Below are positions 9,306 to 18,182 of a stretch of DNA of 64,000 nucleotides, piece by piece (position 1 is the first letter of the stretch; every line of letters starts with the position of its first letter). Below the pieces are notes generated by a model. It was not told the DNA's origin. It ran no database searches and saw nothing but the letters and a program-made list of their open reading frames with translations. Source of the stretch: an uncultured Pelagibacteraceae bacterium (GTDB lineage Bacteria; Pseudomonadota; Alphaproteobacteria; Pelagibacterales; Pelagibacteraceae). Position numbers and translations under genes: made by a program. The stretch spans positions 418,501-482,500 of the forward strand of contig CABZDR010000001.1 in assembly GCA_902524535.1 (NCBI GenBank), given 5' to 3'.

Positions 9306-10150
9306 TTTCTTATTAAAGTCCCAGAGCCCTTGTCAGAAAAAATTTCAAATAATATAGAGTGTTGCTTTCTACCATCAATTATTCCAACTGCTGTCACTCC
9401 ATTTTTAACTGCATCTAAACAGGTGTTAATTTTAGGAATCATACCCTCTCTAATAATATTATCTTCAACCATTTTTAAAACTTCCGACGAGGAGATTTCA
9501 TTAATCAGTTTTTTCTCTTTATCTAAAACACCCTCTACATTAGTCATTAATAACAATCTTCTAGATTTTAATGATTTTGCAATTGCACCAGCAGCAATAT
9601 CACCATTAATATTATATGCATGATTATCATTTCCTAAGCCCAATGGTGAAATTATTGGAACTTGCTTTTGATTAAGAATTTTTTGTAAAAGACTATTGTT
9701 AATTTTCTTAGGTATTCCAACAAAACCAAGCTCTTTTGTTTCTGGAGTTACTTCAATGATATTGTTTTTTTTTGTATGGATTGAGATTGCATCAGTTCCA
9801 AACTTTTTTAAGGAGTCAACAATATCATTATTAAAATCAATTAAAACTGACTCAACTATGTTTATTATCTTTTCGTCAGTAACTCTTAAACCTCTGATAA
9901 ATTTTGATTGAATATTTGATTTATCCAGTTCTCTTTTTATTCTAGGACCCCCTCCATGAACAACTGCAAAAGAAATACCTAATTTATTAAGTATATTTAT
10001 ATCAATTATAAAATTGTCAAAGATATTTCTGTCTATAAAAACATTTCCTCCATATTTTATTACTATGAGATCATTTTTATATTTTTCTATATACTTAGAT
10101 ACTTCACTAATTGGTGGTCCATTTTCGGGAAGTATTTTTTTTAAATCCAT
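9302..10150 (-). CDS. argB: acetylglutamate kinase
   Basis: ArgB phosphorylates N-acetylglutamate in arginine synthesis. The amino-acid-kinase fold is shown by IKYGGNVF (phosphate-binding Lys) near residue 33, VVHGGGPRI at about 63, NINGDIAAGAIA near 180, and EGMIPKI near 236. Length (282) is normal, and the C-terminal GSGTLIRK resembles other ArgB ends. It lies 30 bases after yidC; the engB gene often found between yidC and argB in Alphaproteobacteria is not here. argD, argF and argJ of the same pathway occur elsewhere in the window. Confidence 0.96.
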   Translation of the reverse strand: MDLKKILPENGPPISEVSKYIEKYKNDLIVIKYGGNVFIDRNIFDNFIIDINILNKLGISFAVVHGGGPRIKRELDKSNIQSKFIRGLRVTDEKIINIVESVLIDFNNDIVDSLKKFGTDAISIHTKKNNIIEVTPETKELGFVGIPKKINNSLLQKILNQKQVPIISPLGLGNDNHAYNINGDIAAGAIAKSLKSRRLLLMTNVEGVLDKEKKLINEISSSEVLKMVEDNIIREGMIPKINTCLDAVKNGVTAVGIIDGRKQHSILFEIFSDKGSGTLIRK

Positions 10151-10180
10151 TTTTTATTGCTGGGTAATGATTAATTTTTT

Positions 10181-11860
10181 TTAAGTGACGGTTTTAACTG
10201 TTGTCCTTTTCATGATAAACACTTGTTGGGCCATTGTTAAAATATTATTAACAGTCCAATAAATTACTAAACCACTAGGAAATGGCGCTAGTATTACGGT
10301 CAAAAAAAGTGGAAAAAACATAAATATTTTTGCTTGCATTGGATCTGTAGGAGCAGGATTCAATTTCTGCTGTACCCACATAGAAACCCCCATAGCTACC
10401 GGCCAAGCACCAATTACCAAAAAAGATGGAACATCGTAAGGTAATAAGCCGAATAAATTAAATATACTTGTAGGGTCTCTCTCACTTAAATCCTGTATCC
10501 AGCCAAAAAATGGCATTTGTCTCATTTCAATTGTTACAAATAAAACTTTGTAAAGAGCAAAAAAAACTGGAATTTGAACAAGTATTGGTAGACAGCCAGA
10601 CATTGGATTTACTTTCTCTTTTTTGTAAAGGGCCATCATTTCTTGTTGAAGTTTCATTTTATCATCTTTATGAAGTTCTTTTAATCTAACCATTTCTGGT
10701 TGAAGAGCTTTCATTTTAGCCATACTTCTGAAAGAAAAATTTGCGAGTGGAAAAAAAACTAATCTAATACAAATTGTAATTGCTATAATTGCTAAACCAT
10801 AATTTCCTAGTAATTTGAAAAAATAATCAATTCCAAAAAAAAGAGGTTTAGTAATAAAATATAAAAAGCCCCAATCAATTACTAAATCAAATTTGTCGAT
10901 ATTTAATGATTCAGCATAACCATCAATAATATCTACTCTTTTAGCAGCTACTATTATTTGAAATTCTTCCACTATTTTACCATTTTCACCTAATTCCAAA
11001 GGTTCAGTTGTTATGAAATTAGCTCTAAATTTTTTTTTGTAATCGAATGTTGTCTTAAATTCTCTTTCAGTAGGAGGAATTAATGATGTAATCCAATATT
11101 TATCTCCAATTCCAAGCCAACCTTTTTGTGCAGTTTTTGTAAACTTTTTTTCTTGGATATCATCATAATCTTCTTCGATTAATTCGTCATCTAATGTAGC
11201 AATTAAACCTTCATGTAAAATATAAAAATTAGATATTTCAGGAATCTTATTTCTTATAATTTGACCATAAGAATAAAAATCATATTTATTGTTAGACGAA
11301 TTTATTACGCTCTGCCTAATATTAAATAGATACTTATCATCTAATGAGATTTCTTTTTCAAAAGTTATACCTTGATTGTTTGTCCATAATAACTTTATTG
11401 ATGATTGGTCTGTTAATTTATTGTTACCAATTACTCTCCATATAGTTTCTGAGTTAGGTATATCAATATTCTTATCTGAAGTAACAAAGCCACTTTCAAT
11501 TAAATATCCGTTTTCTATGTTCCTTGGTCCTAAAAGGGTAACTTTTTTATTGCTTTCTAAATCAGTGTTGTAATTTTTAAAAGTCAAGTCATCAATGGCT
11601 GCTCCTTTTAAATTAATTGATCCAATTATACTTTGATTTTCAAAATTAATTCTTTGACTCTGTTTTAGTGCATCTTCTCTTGAAACTCGAATAGATGTTT
11701 CCTTTTGATCAAGGGCAGGTGTATCCGAAGTTTGCTCTATTTGATTTTTTTTTATTAAATTTTTGTTCGAAACTGGTTTTTCTGGCATAAAAAATAAAGA
11801 ATACAGAACAATTACAGCTGTAGATAATGCTATTGCTGCTATTACATTTTTAGACTCCAT
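10181..11860 (-). CDS. yidC: membrane protein insertase YidC
   Basis: YidC inserts and folds inner-membrane proteins, alone or with SecYEG. The 559 residues show an N-terminal transmembrane anchor (about 6-25), a large periplasmic beta-rich domain (about 55-330), and the conserved insertase core with several transmembrane helices (340-550), including NPMSGCLPILVQIPVFFALY and WTVNNILTMAQQ. This is the usual Gram-negative architecture. The start shares one base with the yidD stop, and it belongs to the rpmH-rnpA-yidD-yidC operon. Confidence 0.97.
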   Translation of the reverse strand: MESKNVIAAIALSTAVIVLYSLFFMPEKPVSNKNLIKKNQIEQTSDTPALDQKETSIRVSREDALKQSQRINFENQSIIGSINLKGAAIDDLTFKNYNTDLESNKKVTLLGPRNIENGYLIESGFVTSDKNIDIPNSETIWRVIGNNKLTDQSSIKLLWTNNQGITFEKEISLDDKYLFNIRQSVINSSNNKYDFYSYGQIIRNKIPEISNFYILHEGLIATLDDELIEEDYDDIQEKKFTKTAQKGWLGIGDKYWITSLIPPTEREFKTTFDYKKKFRANFITTEPLELGENGKIVEEFQIIVAAKRVDIIDGYAESLNIDKFDLVIDWGFLYFITKPLFFGIDYFFKLLGNYGLAIIAITICIRLVFFPLANFSFRSMAKMKALQPEMVRLKELHKDDKMKLQQEMMALYKKEKVNPMSGCLPILVQIPVFFALYKVLFVTIEMRQMPFFGWIQDLSERDPTSIFNLFGLLPYDVPSFLVIGAWPVAMGVSMWVQQKLNPAPTDPMQAKIFMFFPLFLTVILAPFPSGLVIYWTVNNILTMAQQVFIMKRTTVKTVT

Positions 11861-12111
11861 TATTTCTTCACTTTCATATCTTTATTAACAGGATCAAAGC
11901 CTTCACCGCCTCCTAAAGATCTAATGGGATGACAAGAAAAAATTCTTCTCAGACTTTTGTAACTACCCTTAAAAAATCCAAAAGTTTTAAGCGACTCGAT
12001 ACTATAATCTGAACATGTAGGAAAGTATCTACAAGAATTTCCAAGCAAAGGGCTAATTAAAAATTTATATGTTTTTATAAATTTAATTAATAGGTAAGTA
12101 AAAATATTCAT
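11860..12111 (-). CDS. yidD: membrane protein insertion efficiency factor YidD
   Basis: This 83-residue protein carries the YidD signature: an N-terminal amphipathic helix, then SPLLGNSCRYFPTCSDYSIES with the three conserved cysteines, and the GGGEGFDPV end motif. YidD assists YidC-dependent insertion at the inner membrane. It is packed between rnpA and yidC with one-base overlaps on both sides. Confidence 0.96.
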   Translation of the reverse strand: MNIFTYLLIKFIKTYKFLISPLLGNSCRYFPTCSDYSIESLKTFGFFKGSYKSLRRIFSCHPIRSLGGGEGFDPVNKDMKVKK

Positions 12112-12452
12112 TATTTTATTTCTTTTAAGCTTTGGAATAACGTTTCTTTTATATTTTTATATTCGTTATTTAACATAGTTGGTTTGGCAATAACAAGATA
12201 TGAATAATTACATTTTATTGTCATTTTTTTTATTGCTTCATTAATTATACTTCTTAATCTTCTTTTTATTTTATTTCTTTTTACTGCATTTCCTAATTTT
12301 TTTTTTGTTACAAAACTAATATTTAGTTTTTTAATATCTTTGTTATCCAAAATGCCATAAAAAATTGAGACATATTTATTAGATGCTTTTTTCTTTTGAA
12401 GTAAATTTTTAAAATCTTCATTTTTAGAAAGAGCAAGTATTTTGCTTTTCAT
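12111..12452 (-). CDS. rnpA: ribonuclease P protein component
   Basis: RnpA is the protein cofactor of RNase P, which trims tRNA 5' leaders. The 113 residues are strongly basic and contain the family signature KKKLGNAVKRNKIKRRLR (about residues 65-85). The RNA subunit gene was not seen in this window. It follows rpmH after 4 bases and overlaps yidD by one base. Confidence 0.95.
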   Translation of the reverse strand: MKSKILALSKNEDFKNLLQKKKASNKYVSIFYGILDNKDIKKLNISFVTKKKLGNAVKRNKIKRRLRSIINEAIKKMTIKCNYSYLVIAKPTMLNNEYKNIKETLFQSLKEIK

Positions 12453-12456
12453 TTAT

Positions 12457-12597
12457 TTAGCCAGAAACGGTTAAAGACTTTCTTCCTCTTGCTCGTCTTC
12501 TTGCTAAAAGCTTTTTACCACCTTTGGTTTTCATTTTTGACCTAAAACCATGTTTTCTTGCTCTTTTAATTTTAGATGGCTGATATGTTCTTTTCAT
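12457..12597 (-). CDS. rpmH: 50S ribosomal protein L34
   Basis: This gene was too short for the ORF track. ATG at 12597 gives 46 residues starting MKRTYQPSK and continuing through [16 protein letters not shown] to a basic [12 protein letters not shown] end, which is the L34 pattern. Length is within the family's 44-47. It opens the rpmH-rnpA-yidD-yidC operon, and a good promoter sits about 35 bases upstream. Confidence 0.97.
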   Translation of the reverse strand: MKRTYQPSKIKRARKHGFRSKMKTKGGKKLLARRRARGRKSLTVSG

Positions 12598-12629
12598 AAA
12601 AGTGGTTTAATTTTAATTAAATTTCGCCC

Positions 12630-12658
12630 TTTATAGTAATTAAATATATAAATAGCAA
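12630..12658 (-). promoter_or_regulatory. predicted sigma-70 promoter of the rpmH operon
   Basis: On the minus strand, TTGCTA (-35) is followed after 17 bases by TATAAA (-10). The start of transcription would fall near 12623, about 25 bases before the L34 start codon. This is the only strong match in the 91-base divergent spacer for this direction. Confidence 0.6.
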
Positions 12659-12688
12659 TTATAACATTTATAAATAAATAGATTAATA

Positions 12689-13411
12689 ATGGAAAAATCT
12701 AAAAAACTTAAATTATTTATAGGTTTGTCTTACTTAATTTTATTATCTGTATTTTTATATTTGTTTTTTTCCAAATTTAGTTTTCAAGAAATAACATCTT
12801 ATGAATTTATTAAAGAAAACAGATTATATTTTCTAGAGGTAAGAAATTCTAATTTGTTTTTAATATTCGTAATTTTTTTGATTATCACGATTTTATGGGT
12901 ATTCCCATTTCTAGGATTTGGAACTCCAATTGCTCTTATGGGAGGTTTTATTTTTGGAAAATGGGTTGGCACTTTTGTTGTAGTTTTAGGTTTGAGTATA
13001 GGTGCAACTTTTTTATATATTTTTGGAAATTATTTCTTAAAACAAATTATAAGGGAAAAATTTTTGAATAGATTCCAAAATCTTGAAAATAGATTCAGGG
13101 ACTCTGAATTTACCTATTTATTAATATATCGTTTTGTAGGAGGAATCCCTTGGCAACTAAGTTGTATTTTACCAACAATTTTTGATGTTAAGACTAGTAA
13201 TTTTTTCCTCGCAACCCTAATAGGGATTATTCCTCAAATTTTTTTAGCAGTTTCTATTGGAAGTGGATTAGAAAAAGTCATTGATCAAAATACGGAAATT
13301 CCATCATTCACTGATATAATTTTTTTACCTGACATTTATATTCCGATTTTAGCTTTTTTTTGCTTAGTCATAATTACAATCTTTTTAAGAAAACTATTTT
13401 ATAAAAAATAA
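12689..13411 (+). CDS. TVP38/TMEM64 (VTT/DedA-like) family membrane protein
   Basis: This 240-residue protein has about five hydrophobic segments. The central VTT-domain pattern is visible: FLGFGTPIALMGGFIFGKWVG, a charged loop, then YRFVGGIPWQLSCILPTIFDV and a final glycine-rich helix (LIGIIPQIFLAVSIGSG). Members of this superfamily move lipids or maintain membrane potential; the precise role here is unknown. It is transcribed divergently from rpmH. Its stop codon is followed immediately by the 3' end of the convergent tRNA-Thr gene. Confidence 0.88.
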   Translation: MEKSKKLKLFIGLSYLILLSVFLYLFFSKFSFQEITSYEFIKENRLYFLEVRNSNLFLIFVIFLIITILWVFPFLGFGTPIALMGGFIFGKWVGTFVVVLGLSIGATFLYIFGNYFLKQIIREKFLNRFQNLENRFRDSEFTYLLIYRFVGGIPWQLSCILPTIFDVKTSNFFLATLIGIIPQIFLAVSIGSGLEKVIDQNTEIPSFTDIIFLPDIYIPILAFFCLVIITIFLRKLFYKK

Positions 13412-13485
13412 TGGTGCTCCCACCCTGTACTGACCAGGGAACTAGTCCTTACCAAGGACTTGTTATGCCATTTAACTACAGGAGC
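13412..13485 (-). tRNA. tRNA-Thr (anticodon GGT)
   Basis: The minus strand folds into a 74-base cloverleaf with encoded CCA. The acceptor GCTCCTG pairs with TGGGAGC (two G-U pairs), the discriminator is A, and the D arm is GTTA/TAAC with GG in the loop. The anticodon stem AGTCC/GGACT encloses TTGGTAA, so the anticodon is GGT. The T stem CCCTG/CAGGG is perfect, but its loop reads GTCAGTA instead of the usual TTCRANY, so positions 54 and 58 are unusual. The 3' end abuts the stop codon of the upstream convergent gene. Confidence 0.9.
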
Positions 13486-13585
13486 AATAAGCAGAAATTG
13501 TCTTTTATTAACATTAAAGCATTTTTTTCAAATTATTGCCTTAATTTTTTAACTAATATGATTTATATCTTATTTAGGAAATTTT

Positions 13586-13786
13586 ATGGGCATTCATTAC
13601 GACTATAAATCTACTAAAAGTGCCAAGCTTATGGAAAAACAAGCTAAGCGAGAGAAAAAACTTGCGGAGAAAAAGGCTAAAAGACTTGCCAAGGTTGGAC
13701 AAAAAAAAGAGGAAGACAAGTCAAAAGTTTTAGACACTTCAAAACCTATCACACTTGATTTTCTAACAAATCCAAATAAAGAATGA
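13586..13786 (+). CDS. small lysine-rich protein, unknown function
   Basis: This 66-residue protein is unrecognised. It has a short aromatic N-terminus (MGIHYDYKSTK), a highly charged Lys/Glu/Ala helix likely to form a coiled coil (about 14-50), and a hydrophobic-polar tail (ITLDFLTNP). AGGAA lies 7 bases before the ATG, a good ribosome binding site for this AT-rich genome. Its stop overlaps the next tiny ORF as ATGA, and that in turn runs into dcd, so the three form one translational unit. Confidence 0.75.
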   Translation: MGIHYDYKSTKSAKLMEKQAKREKKLAEKKAKRLAKVGQKKEEDKSKVLDTSKPITLDFLTNPNKE

Positions 13787-13884
13787 GTAAAGTAGATAAA
13801 AAAGAAAAATTAAGTTTGGCTCTTAAAAAAAATTTAAAAAAAAGAAAATTATTTCAAAAAAAACGGAAAAAAATAAATAAGTAA
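13783..13884 (+). CDS. tiny basic protein (33 residues), unknown function
   Basis: This ORF was too short for the track. ATG at 13783 overlaps the upstream stop codon (ATGA), and its own TAA overlaps the dcd ATG (TAATG). The 33 residues are about half lysine or arginine (for example [17 protein letters not shown]), resembling a nucleic-acid or ribosome-associated tail. Coupling on both sides makes translation plausible. The alternative is that it is only a bridge carrying ribosomes into dcd. Confidence 0.6.
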   Translation: MSKVDKKEKLSLALKKNLKKRKLFQKKRKKINK

Positions 13885-14438
13885 TGGCAGTTTTGTCAGA
13901 TAAATGGATAAGAAAAATGTCCAAAGAAAAGGAAATGATTTCTCCTTTTGAAGAAAAACAAGTCAGAGGAGACAGTATTTCTTATGGGTTGTCATCCTTC
14001 GGGTATGATGCAAGAGTATCTGATGAGTTTAAAATATTTACAAATGTGAATTCTGAGATTGTTGATCCTAAAAATTTCAAACCCACAAATTTTGTAACAA
14101 AAAATACATCAGAGTGTATTATTCCACCAAATTCATTTGTGCTTGCTAGGACTGTTGAAAAATTTAAAATCCCGAATGACATTTTAGTAATTTGTTTAGG
14201 TAAATCTACATACGCAAGATGTGGTATTATTGTTAACGTAACACCTCTAGAACCAGGTTGGGAGGGTTATGTGACTTTAGAATTTTCGAATACAACTCCT
14301 TTACCAGCAAAAATTTATGCGAATGAGGGTGTGGCGCAATTCATTTTCTTGAAGGGGAATGAAAAACCGGAAGTGACTTATGCAGACAGGAATGGAAAAT
14401 ACATGGGTCAAACTGGAGTAACTTTGCCTAAAGTTTGA
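13884..14438 (+). CDS. dcd: dCTP deaminase
   Basis: Dcd deaminates dCTP to dUTP, feeding dTMP synthesis. The signature [23 protein letters not shown] (about 110-132) and [21 protein letters not shown], with the catalytic glutamate near 137, are both present, as are the C-terminal nucleotide-contacting [13 protein letters not shown] residues. Length is 184. It is coupled to the preceding tiny ORF (TAATG) and overlaps murA by 4 bases. Confidence 0.97.
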   Translation: MAVLSDKWIRKMSKEKEMISPFEEKQVRGDSISYGLSSFGYDARVSDEFKIFTNVNSEIVDPKNFKPTNFVTKNTSECIIPPNSFVLARTVEKFKIPNDILVICLGKSTYARCGIIVNVTPLEPGWEGYVTLEFSNTTPLPAKIYANEGVAQFIFLKGNEKPEVTYADRNGKYMGQTGVTLPKV

Positions 14439-15694
14439 TCATGCAAAAACTAGAAGTTTTTGGTACAAATAAACTTAAAGGTCAAATAGATATATCTGGC
14501 TCAAAGAACGCATCTTTACCAGTTCTTGCAGCAACCTTGTTATCTGATAAAAAAATTTACTTATCGAACTTACCAAAAGTTAAAGATATAGAGACGATGA
14601 TTAACTTATTAAAGTCTTTAGGTTCAAAGGTAAAATTTGTAAAAAAAAATTTAATTATTGATAATTATAATCAAAATAAAAAATTTGCTGCATATAAATT
14701 GGTTAAAACTATGCGAGCAGGGATATTGGTTCTTGGTCCTTTGTTGGCAAAATTTGGTTATGCAAAGGTTTCATTGCCAGGAGGTTGTGCAATTGGCTCA
14801 AGACCAATAGATCTTCATTTGAAGGGCCTATCAAAACTTGGTGTTGAATATAAAATTGACCAAGGTTATGTTCATGCAGTTGCACCAAGAGGACTAAAGG
14901 GATCGAATATTCGTTTCTCAAAGATTTCTGTTGGTGCTACTGAAAATTTGATAATTGCAGCATGTCTCGCTAAAGGCACAACTATATTAACCAATTGTGC
15001 TATTGAACCTGAAATAAAAGATCTAACAAATTTTTTAATAAAGTTAGGCTGTAATATTAAATGGATAGGAAAAAGATCTATTAAGATTATTGGGGTGAAA
15101 GATATAAAACAAATAAGATATTCTGTAATGTTTGATAGAATAGAAGCTTGCACTTATTTGATAGCGGCAGCAATAACTGAAGGGCGTTTAAAAATAAAGA
15201 ATGTTATTCCAAATGTAATAAAAACTGAGATAGATATTTTAAAAAAAATTGGAGTAAAAATTGTTACAAAAAAAAAGGAAATAAAAATTATTGGTAATAA
15301 AAGAATAAAAAGTATCAATATTAAAACAGCACCTTATCCAGGATTTCCAACAGATTTACAAGCTCAGTTTATGGTATTGTTGTGTAAAGCTGACAAAGAA
15401 TCTTTTATTCAAGAAAATATTTTTGAAAATAGATTCATGCATGTTGCAGAATTGAACCGAATGGGAGCTCAAATTAAAACTAAAGGTAACAAAGTTTTCG
15501 TAAAAGGAAATATAACTTTTGCTGCTGCTGAATTAATGGCCACAGATTTAAGAGCATCTGTCTCACTTATTCTCGCTGCCTTAACGGCTAAAGGAAGATC
15601 GGTTATAAATAGGATCTATCATTTAGATCGAGGATATGAAGGTTTAGAAAAAAAATTGAAAAAGGTTGGTGCTAAAATAAGAAGAATTAATTAA
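14435..15694 (+). CDS. murA: UDP-N-acetylglucosamine 1-carboxyvinyltransferase
   Basis: MurA transfers enolpyruvate from PEP to UDP-GlcNAc, the first committed step of peptidoglycan synthesis. [13 protein letters not shown] near residue 24 holds the PEP-contacting lysine. [15 protein letters not shown] near 113-127 contains the catalytic cysteine that fosfomycin alkylates. The conserved [11 protein letters not shown] segment and the C-terminal [15 protein letters not shown] and [11 protein letters not shown] segments are also seen. ATG at 14438 (residue 2) is an equally possible start. It overlaps dcd by 4 bases and abuts the DUF2948 gene. Confidence 0.97.
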   Translation: MIMQKLEVFGTNKLKGQIDISGSKNASLPVLAATLLSDKKIYLSNLPKVKDIETMINLLKSLGSKVKFVKKNLIIDNYNQNKKFAAYKLVKTMRAGILVLGPLLAKFGYAKVSLPGGCAIGSRPIDLHLKGLSKLGVEYKIDQGYVHAVAPRGLKGSNIRFSKISVGATENLIIAACLAKGTTILTNCAIEPEIKDLTNFLIKLGCNIKWIGKRSIKIIGVKDIKQIRYSVMFDRIEACTYLIAAAITEGRLKIKNVIPNVIKTEIDILKKIGVKIVTKKKEIKIIGNKRIKSINIKTAPYPGFPTDLQAQFMVLLCKADKESFIQENIFENRFMHVAELNRMGAQIKTKGNKVFVKGNITFAAAELMATDLRASVSLILAALTAKGRSVINRIYHLDRGYEGLEKKLKKVGAKIRRIN

Positions 15695-16092
15695 TGGAAA
15701 AGAAATATTTAGCTCAGATAATAGCGACTGATAATGAGGGTTTACAAATGATTTCAGCTTATACCTCTAGTGCAAGCGTTAAAGTTTCGGACATAAAATA
15801 TCTTGCTTCTAATAAGGTTTTTTTATTATCAATCACAAGAACTAAAATAGAAAAGGGACAAAAAGATAAAAAGATTAATAGTATTTGTAGGTTTGATTTT
15901 GTCGATAGGGTAAAGTCTAAAAACATAAACCAAAAAAATGACAAATTAGTTTTAGAATTAATAGCTATAGATTACTTGAAAAATAAAGAAGATTATGAAA
16001 TTAATTTAATTTTTAATAATAATGCTTACATTGCTTTAACGACAGAAACGATTGAAGTAAGACTAGAAGATCAAAATGAAATTAAAGATTAA
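15694..16092 (+). CDS. DUF2948 family protein
   Basis: Between murA and hisD, Alphaproteobacteria usually carry a DUF2948 gene, and this 132-residue protein fits in position, length and pattern (LKxxAxDxEGLxxISAxxQDA-like start, here LAQIIATDNEGLQMISAYTSS; later CRFDFVDRVKSKN). Function is unknown for the family. It shares one base with each neighbour (TAATG junctions), so it is co-translated with murA and hisD. Confidence 0.85.
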   Translation: MEKKYLAQIIATDNEGLQMISAYTSSASVKVSDIKYLASNKVFLLSITRTKIEKGQKDKKINSICRFDFVDRVKSKNINQKNDKLVLELIAIDYLKNKEDYEINLIFNNNAYIALTTETIEVRLEDQNEIKD

Positions 16093-17375
16093 TGAAAATA
16101 TTAAATAGTAAAAATAAAAATTTTGATAAGAGTTTAGATTTAATTATTTCAAAGAGAAAAAATAGAATAAAATTTAATGCAGTCTCTGTCATCAAGATTA
16201 TAAGAGATGTAAAAAAAAATGGTGATAAAGCTGTTATGAAATATGAAAAAAGATTTAATAAAAATAATATCATTTCACCTAATTCTAAACAAATCTCTAA
16301 GACTATCTCAACTCTTGATAAAAAAGTAAAAAATGCAATAGATCTTGCGTATAAACGAATTTACAAATTTCATTCTCTTCAAAAATTCAAAGATATTTCG
16401 TATACAGATAAATTTAAGAACAAGCTTGATTACAAATATCTACCGATTGATTCAGTAGCTATTTATGTACCTGGTTCAAGCGCATCATACCCATCAAGCG
16501 TTTTAATGAGTGCGATTCCTGCACTTGTAGCAGGAGTAAAAAGAATAGTAATGATAAATCCTGGTAAAAAAGGCAAACAAAATCCTGCAGTTTTATATGC
16601 AGCAAAAAAATGTAATATTAAAGAGATATACTCAATAGGTGGACCGTCGGCTATAGCAGCCCTTGCCTATGGAACAAATAAAATCAAAAAAGTAAATAAG
16701 ATTGTTGGACCAGGGAATGCTTATGTAGCTGCAGCAAAGAAAGAGGTATTTGGAGATGTTGGAATCGAAGGAATGACAGCTGGTCCATCTGAGATTACAG
16801 TTGTAGCTGATAAATTTTCTAATTCAGAATGGATAGCAAGTGATTTGATAGGTCAAGCCGAACACGATATTTTAGCACAATGTATTCTAATTACTAAAGA
16901 TAAAAAACTTATTGAAAAAGTAAAAAGAGAAATTTCTTTACAATTAAAAGATATTCCGAGGGTTTCAATTGCCCAAAAAAGTTTAATGAGTAACGGAATT
17001 TTAATGTATATTCATTCTGATAAAAAGATAATAGAAGTAATAAATAAAATTGCCCCGGAACATTTAGAATTAAATCTTAAAAATTATAGATCGTTTATTC
17101 CAAAAATAAAAAATTCTGGCTCTATTTGTCTAGGAAAATATGCAGTAATGGCCATGACAGATTATAACATTGGATCGAATCATATTTTACCTACGAATGC
17201 CTCCGCTAAATATTCCAGCGGAATTAGTGTAAATGAATTTTACAAAAGAATTTCTTATATAAATATATCAAAAAAGGGGATTGAAAGTCTTGGACCATCA
17301 GTTATAACTCTTGCAAATTATGAAGGGTTGCAAGCTCATGCTCAATCTGTAAAAAAAAGAATTAGGAGAAAATAA
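16092..17375 (+). CDS. hisD: histidinol dehydrogenase
   Basis: HisD oxidises L-histidinol to histidine in two NAD-dependent steps. The 427 residues contain [20 protein letters not shown] (about 126-145), [30 protein letters not shown], the zinc-site LIGQAEHD and the catalytic APEHLELNL near 325. [20 protein letters not shown] is the conserved substrate-binding region. hisS-hisZ-hisG lie just downstream in the same direction, giving a loose histidine cluster. It is followed after 2 bases by infA. Confidence 0.97.
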   Translation: MKILNSKNKNFDKSLDLIISKRKNRIKFNAVSVIKIIRDVKKNGDKAVMKYEKRFNKNNIISPNSKQISKTISTLDKKVKNAIDLAYKRIYKFHSLQKFKDISYTDKFKNKLDYKYLPIDSVAIYVPGSSASYPSSVLMSAIPALVAGVKRIVMINPGKKGKQNPAVLYAAKKCNIKEIYSIGGPSAIAALAYGTNKIKKVNKIVGPGNAYVAAAKKEVFGDVGIEGMTAGPSEITVVADKFSNSEWIASDLIGQAEHDILAQCILITKDKKLIEKVKREISLQLKDIPRVSIAQKSLMSNGILMYIHSDKKIIEVINKIAPEHLELNLKNYRSFIPKIKNSGSICLGKYAVMAMTDYNIGSNHILPTNASAKYSSGISVNEFYKRISYINISKKGIESLGPSVITLANYEGLQAHAQSVKKRIRRK

Positions 17376-17377
17376 AT

Positions 17378-17593
17378 TTGTCAAAACAAGACTTACTTGA
17401 ATTCAAAGGTAAAGTAACTGATTTATTACCAAATGCTATGTTTAGAGTTCAATTAGAGAATGGTCATATAGTTACAGCACATACTGCAGGTAAGTTAAGA
17501 AAAAATAGAATTAGAGTGTTACAAGGTGATAATGTTACTGTAGAAATGACGCCTTATGATCTTACAAAAGGCAGAATAATTTTTAGAGGTTAA
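17378..17593 (+). CDS. infA: translation initiation factor IF-1
   Basis: IF-1 binds the ribosomal A site during initiation. The 71 residues form an OB fold with the hallmark [21 protein letters not shown] and [26 protein letters not shown] segments. The start codon is TTG; no ATG lies nearby in frame, and TTG gives the family-standard SKQDLLEF beginning. tRNA-Phe begins 5 bases after the stop, so both are probably on one transcript. Confidence 0.96.
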   Translation: MSKQDLLEFKGKVTDLLPNAMFRVQLENGHIVTAHTAGKLRKNRIRVLQGDNVTVEMTPYDLTKGRIIFRG

Positions 17594-17598
17594 AATTT

Positions 17599-17673
17599 GC
17601 CTCGGTAGCTCAGGAGTAGAGCAGAGCCCTGAAAAGGCTTGTGTCGGAGGTGCGAATCCTTCCCGAGGCACCA
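17599..17673 (+). tRNA. tRNA-Phe (anticodon GAA)
   Basis: A 75-base cloverleaf with encoded CCA. The acceptor GCCTCGG/CCGAGGC is perfect, discriminator A. The D arm is GCTC/GAGC, the anticodon stem GAGCC/GGCTT, and the loop CTGAAAA gives anticodon GAA. The T stem GGAGG/CCTTC has one G-U pair, and the loop is TGCGAAT, with G at position 55 where almost all tRNAs have U (pseudouridine). It starts 5 bases after infA, suggesting release from an infA-tRNA transcript by RNase P. Confidence 0.93.
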
Positions 17674-17749
17674 TCAAAACATCTTGAAATTGAATTAAAA
17701 AAAATCTAATTTTAAAGAGTAATAAATAACAAAAGGACAAGAAAATAAG

Positions 17750-17962
17750 ATGAGTACATTAAAGGGAACAGTAAAATGGTTCAATTTTCGTAAAGGATTT
17801 GGATTCATTGAAAGAGAAGACAAAGAAAAAGATGCATTTGTGCATATTACTGCAGTAAAAGCGGCGGGTTTAAAGGATCTCCGAGAGTCTGATAAATTAG
17901 AATTTACCTTAGAAGATGGACCAAAAGGACCATCAGCAGTTAATTTAAAAAAATTAGATTAA
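17750..17962 (+). CDS. cold-shock domain protein (CspA family)
   Basis: This 70-residue single cold-shock domain binds single-stranded RNA or DNA and melts mRNA structure. The RNP motifs are seen as KWFNFRKGFGFIERE (about 8-22) and DAFVHITAV (about 28-36). AAGGA lies about 11 bases before the ATG. It stands as its own unit with a strong terminator directly after it, unlike most genes here. No rpsU follows, although csp-rpsU pairs are common in related bacteria. Confidence 0.95.
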   Translation: MSTLKGTVKWFNFRKGFGFIEREDKEKDAFVHITAVKAAGLKDLRESDKLEFTLEDGPKGPSAVNLKKLD

Positions 17963-17976
17963 TTAAAATATTTAAC

Positions 17977-18018
17977 AAGGGCGTTTTCATAAAAATAAGA
18001 AAACGTCCTTTTCTTTTT
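17977..18018 (+). terminator. rho-independent terminator after the cold-shock gene
   Basis: A 12-base-pair hairpin (AAGGGCGTTTTC / GAAAACGTCCTT with one G-U pair, about 10-base loop) is followed by TTCTTTTT. It begins 14 bases after the stop codon. It is the clearest intrinsic terminator in the window. Confidence 0.9.
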
Positions 18019-18057
18019 AGGGTTGAATAATTTCAATTTTTGTCTAAAACGCTGTTC

Positions 18058-18159
18058 ATGAATAAATATGAGTTTAATTACAGAACAAAATTAGATACTC
18101 AAAGACTTGCTCTAAGAGGAACTAATAGAGGTGTGCACGCTCATTTCCATGCTGGCTAG
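18058..18159 (+). CDS. possible 33-residue peptide, or part of a small RNA
   Basis: Between the csp terminator (ends 18018) and tRNA-His lies 210 bases without a known gene. An ATG at 18058 opens 33 residues of balanced composition (MNKYEFNYRTK start, GVHAHFHAG end). Codon content is less AT-rich than the spacer around it, and its end overlaps a small GCTGGC/GCTAGC hairpin. No good Shine-Dalgarno is seen. It could be a real micro-gene, or a segment of a structured RNA. Confidence 0.35.
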   Translation: MNKYEFNYRTKLDTQRLALRGTNRGVHAHFHAG

Positions 18160-18182
18160 AGCTAGCAAATAATCATTTATAT

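Noticed and set aside
13411-13608. 65-residue plus-strand ORF
   Set aside because: It runs through the tRNA-Thr gene on the opposite strand and has no protein-like pattern.
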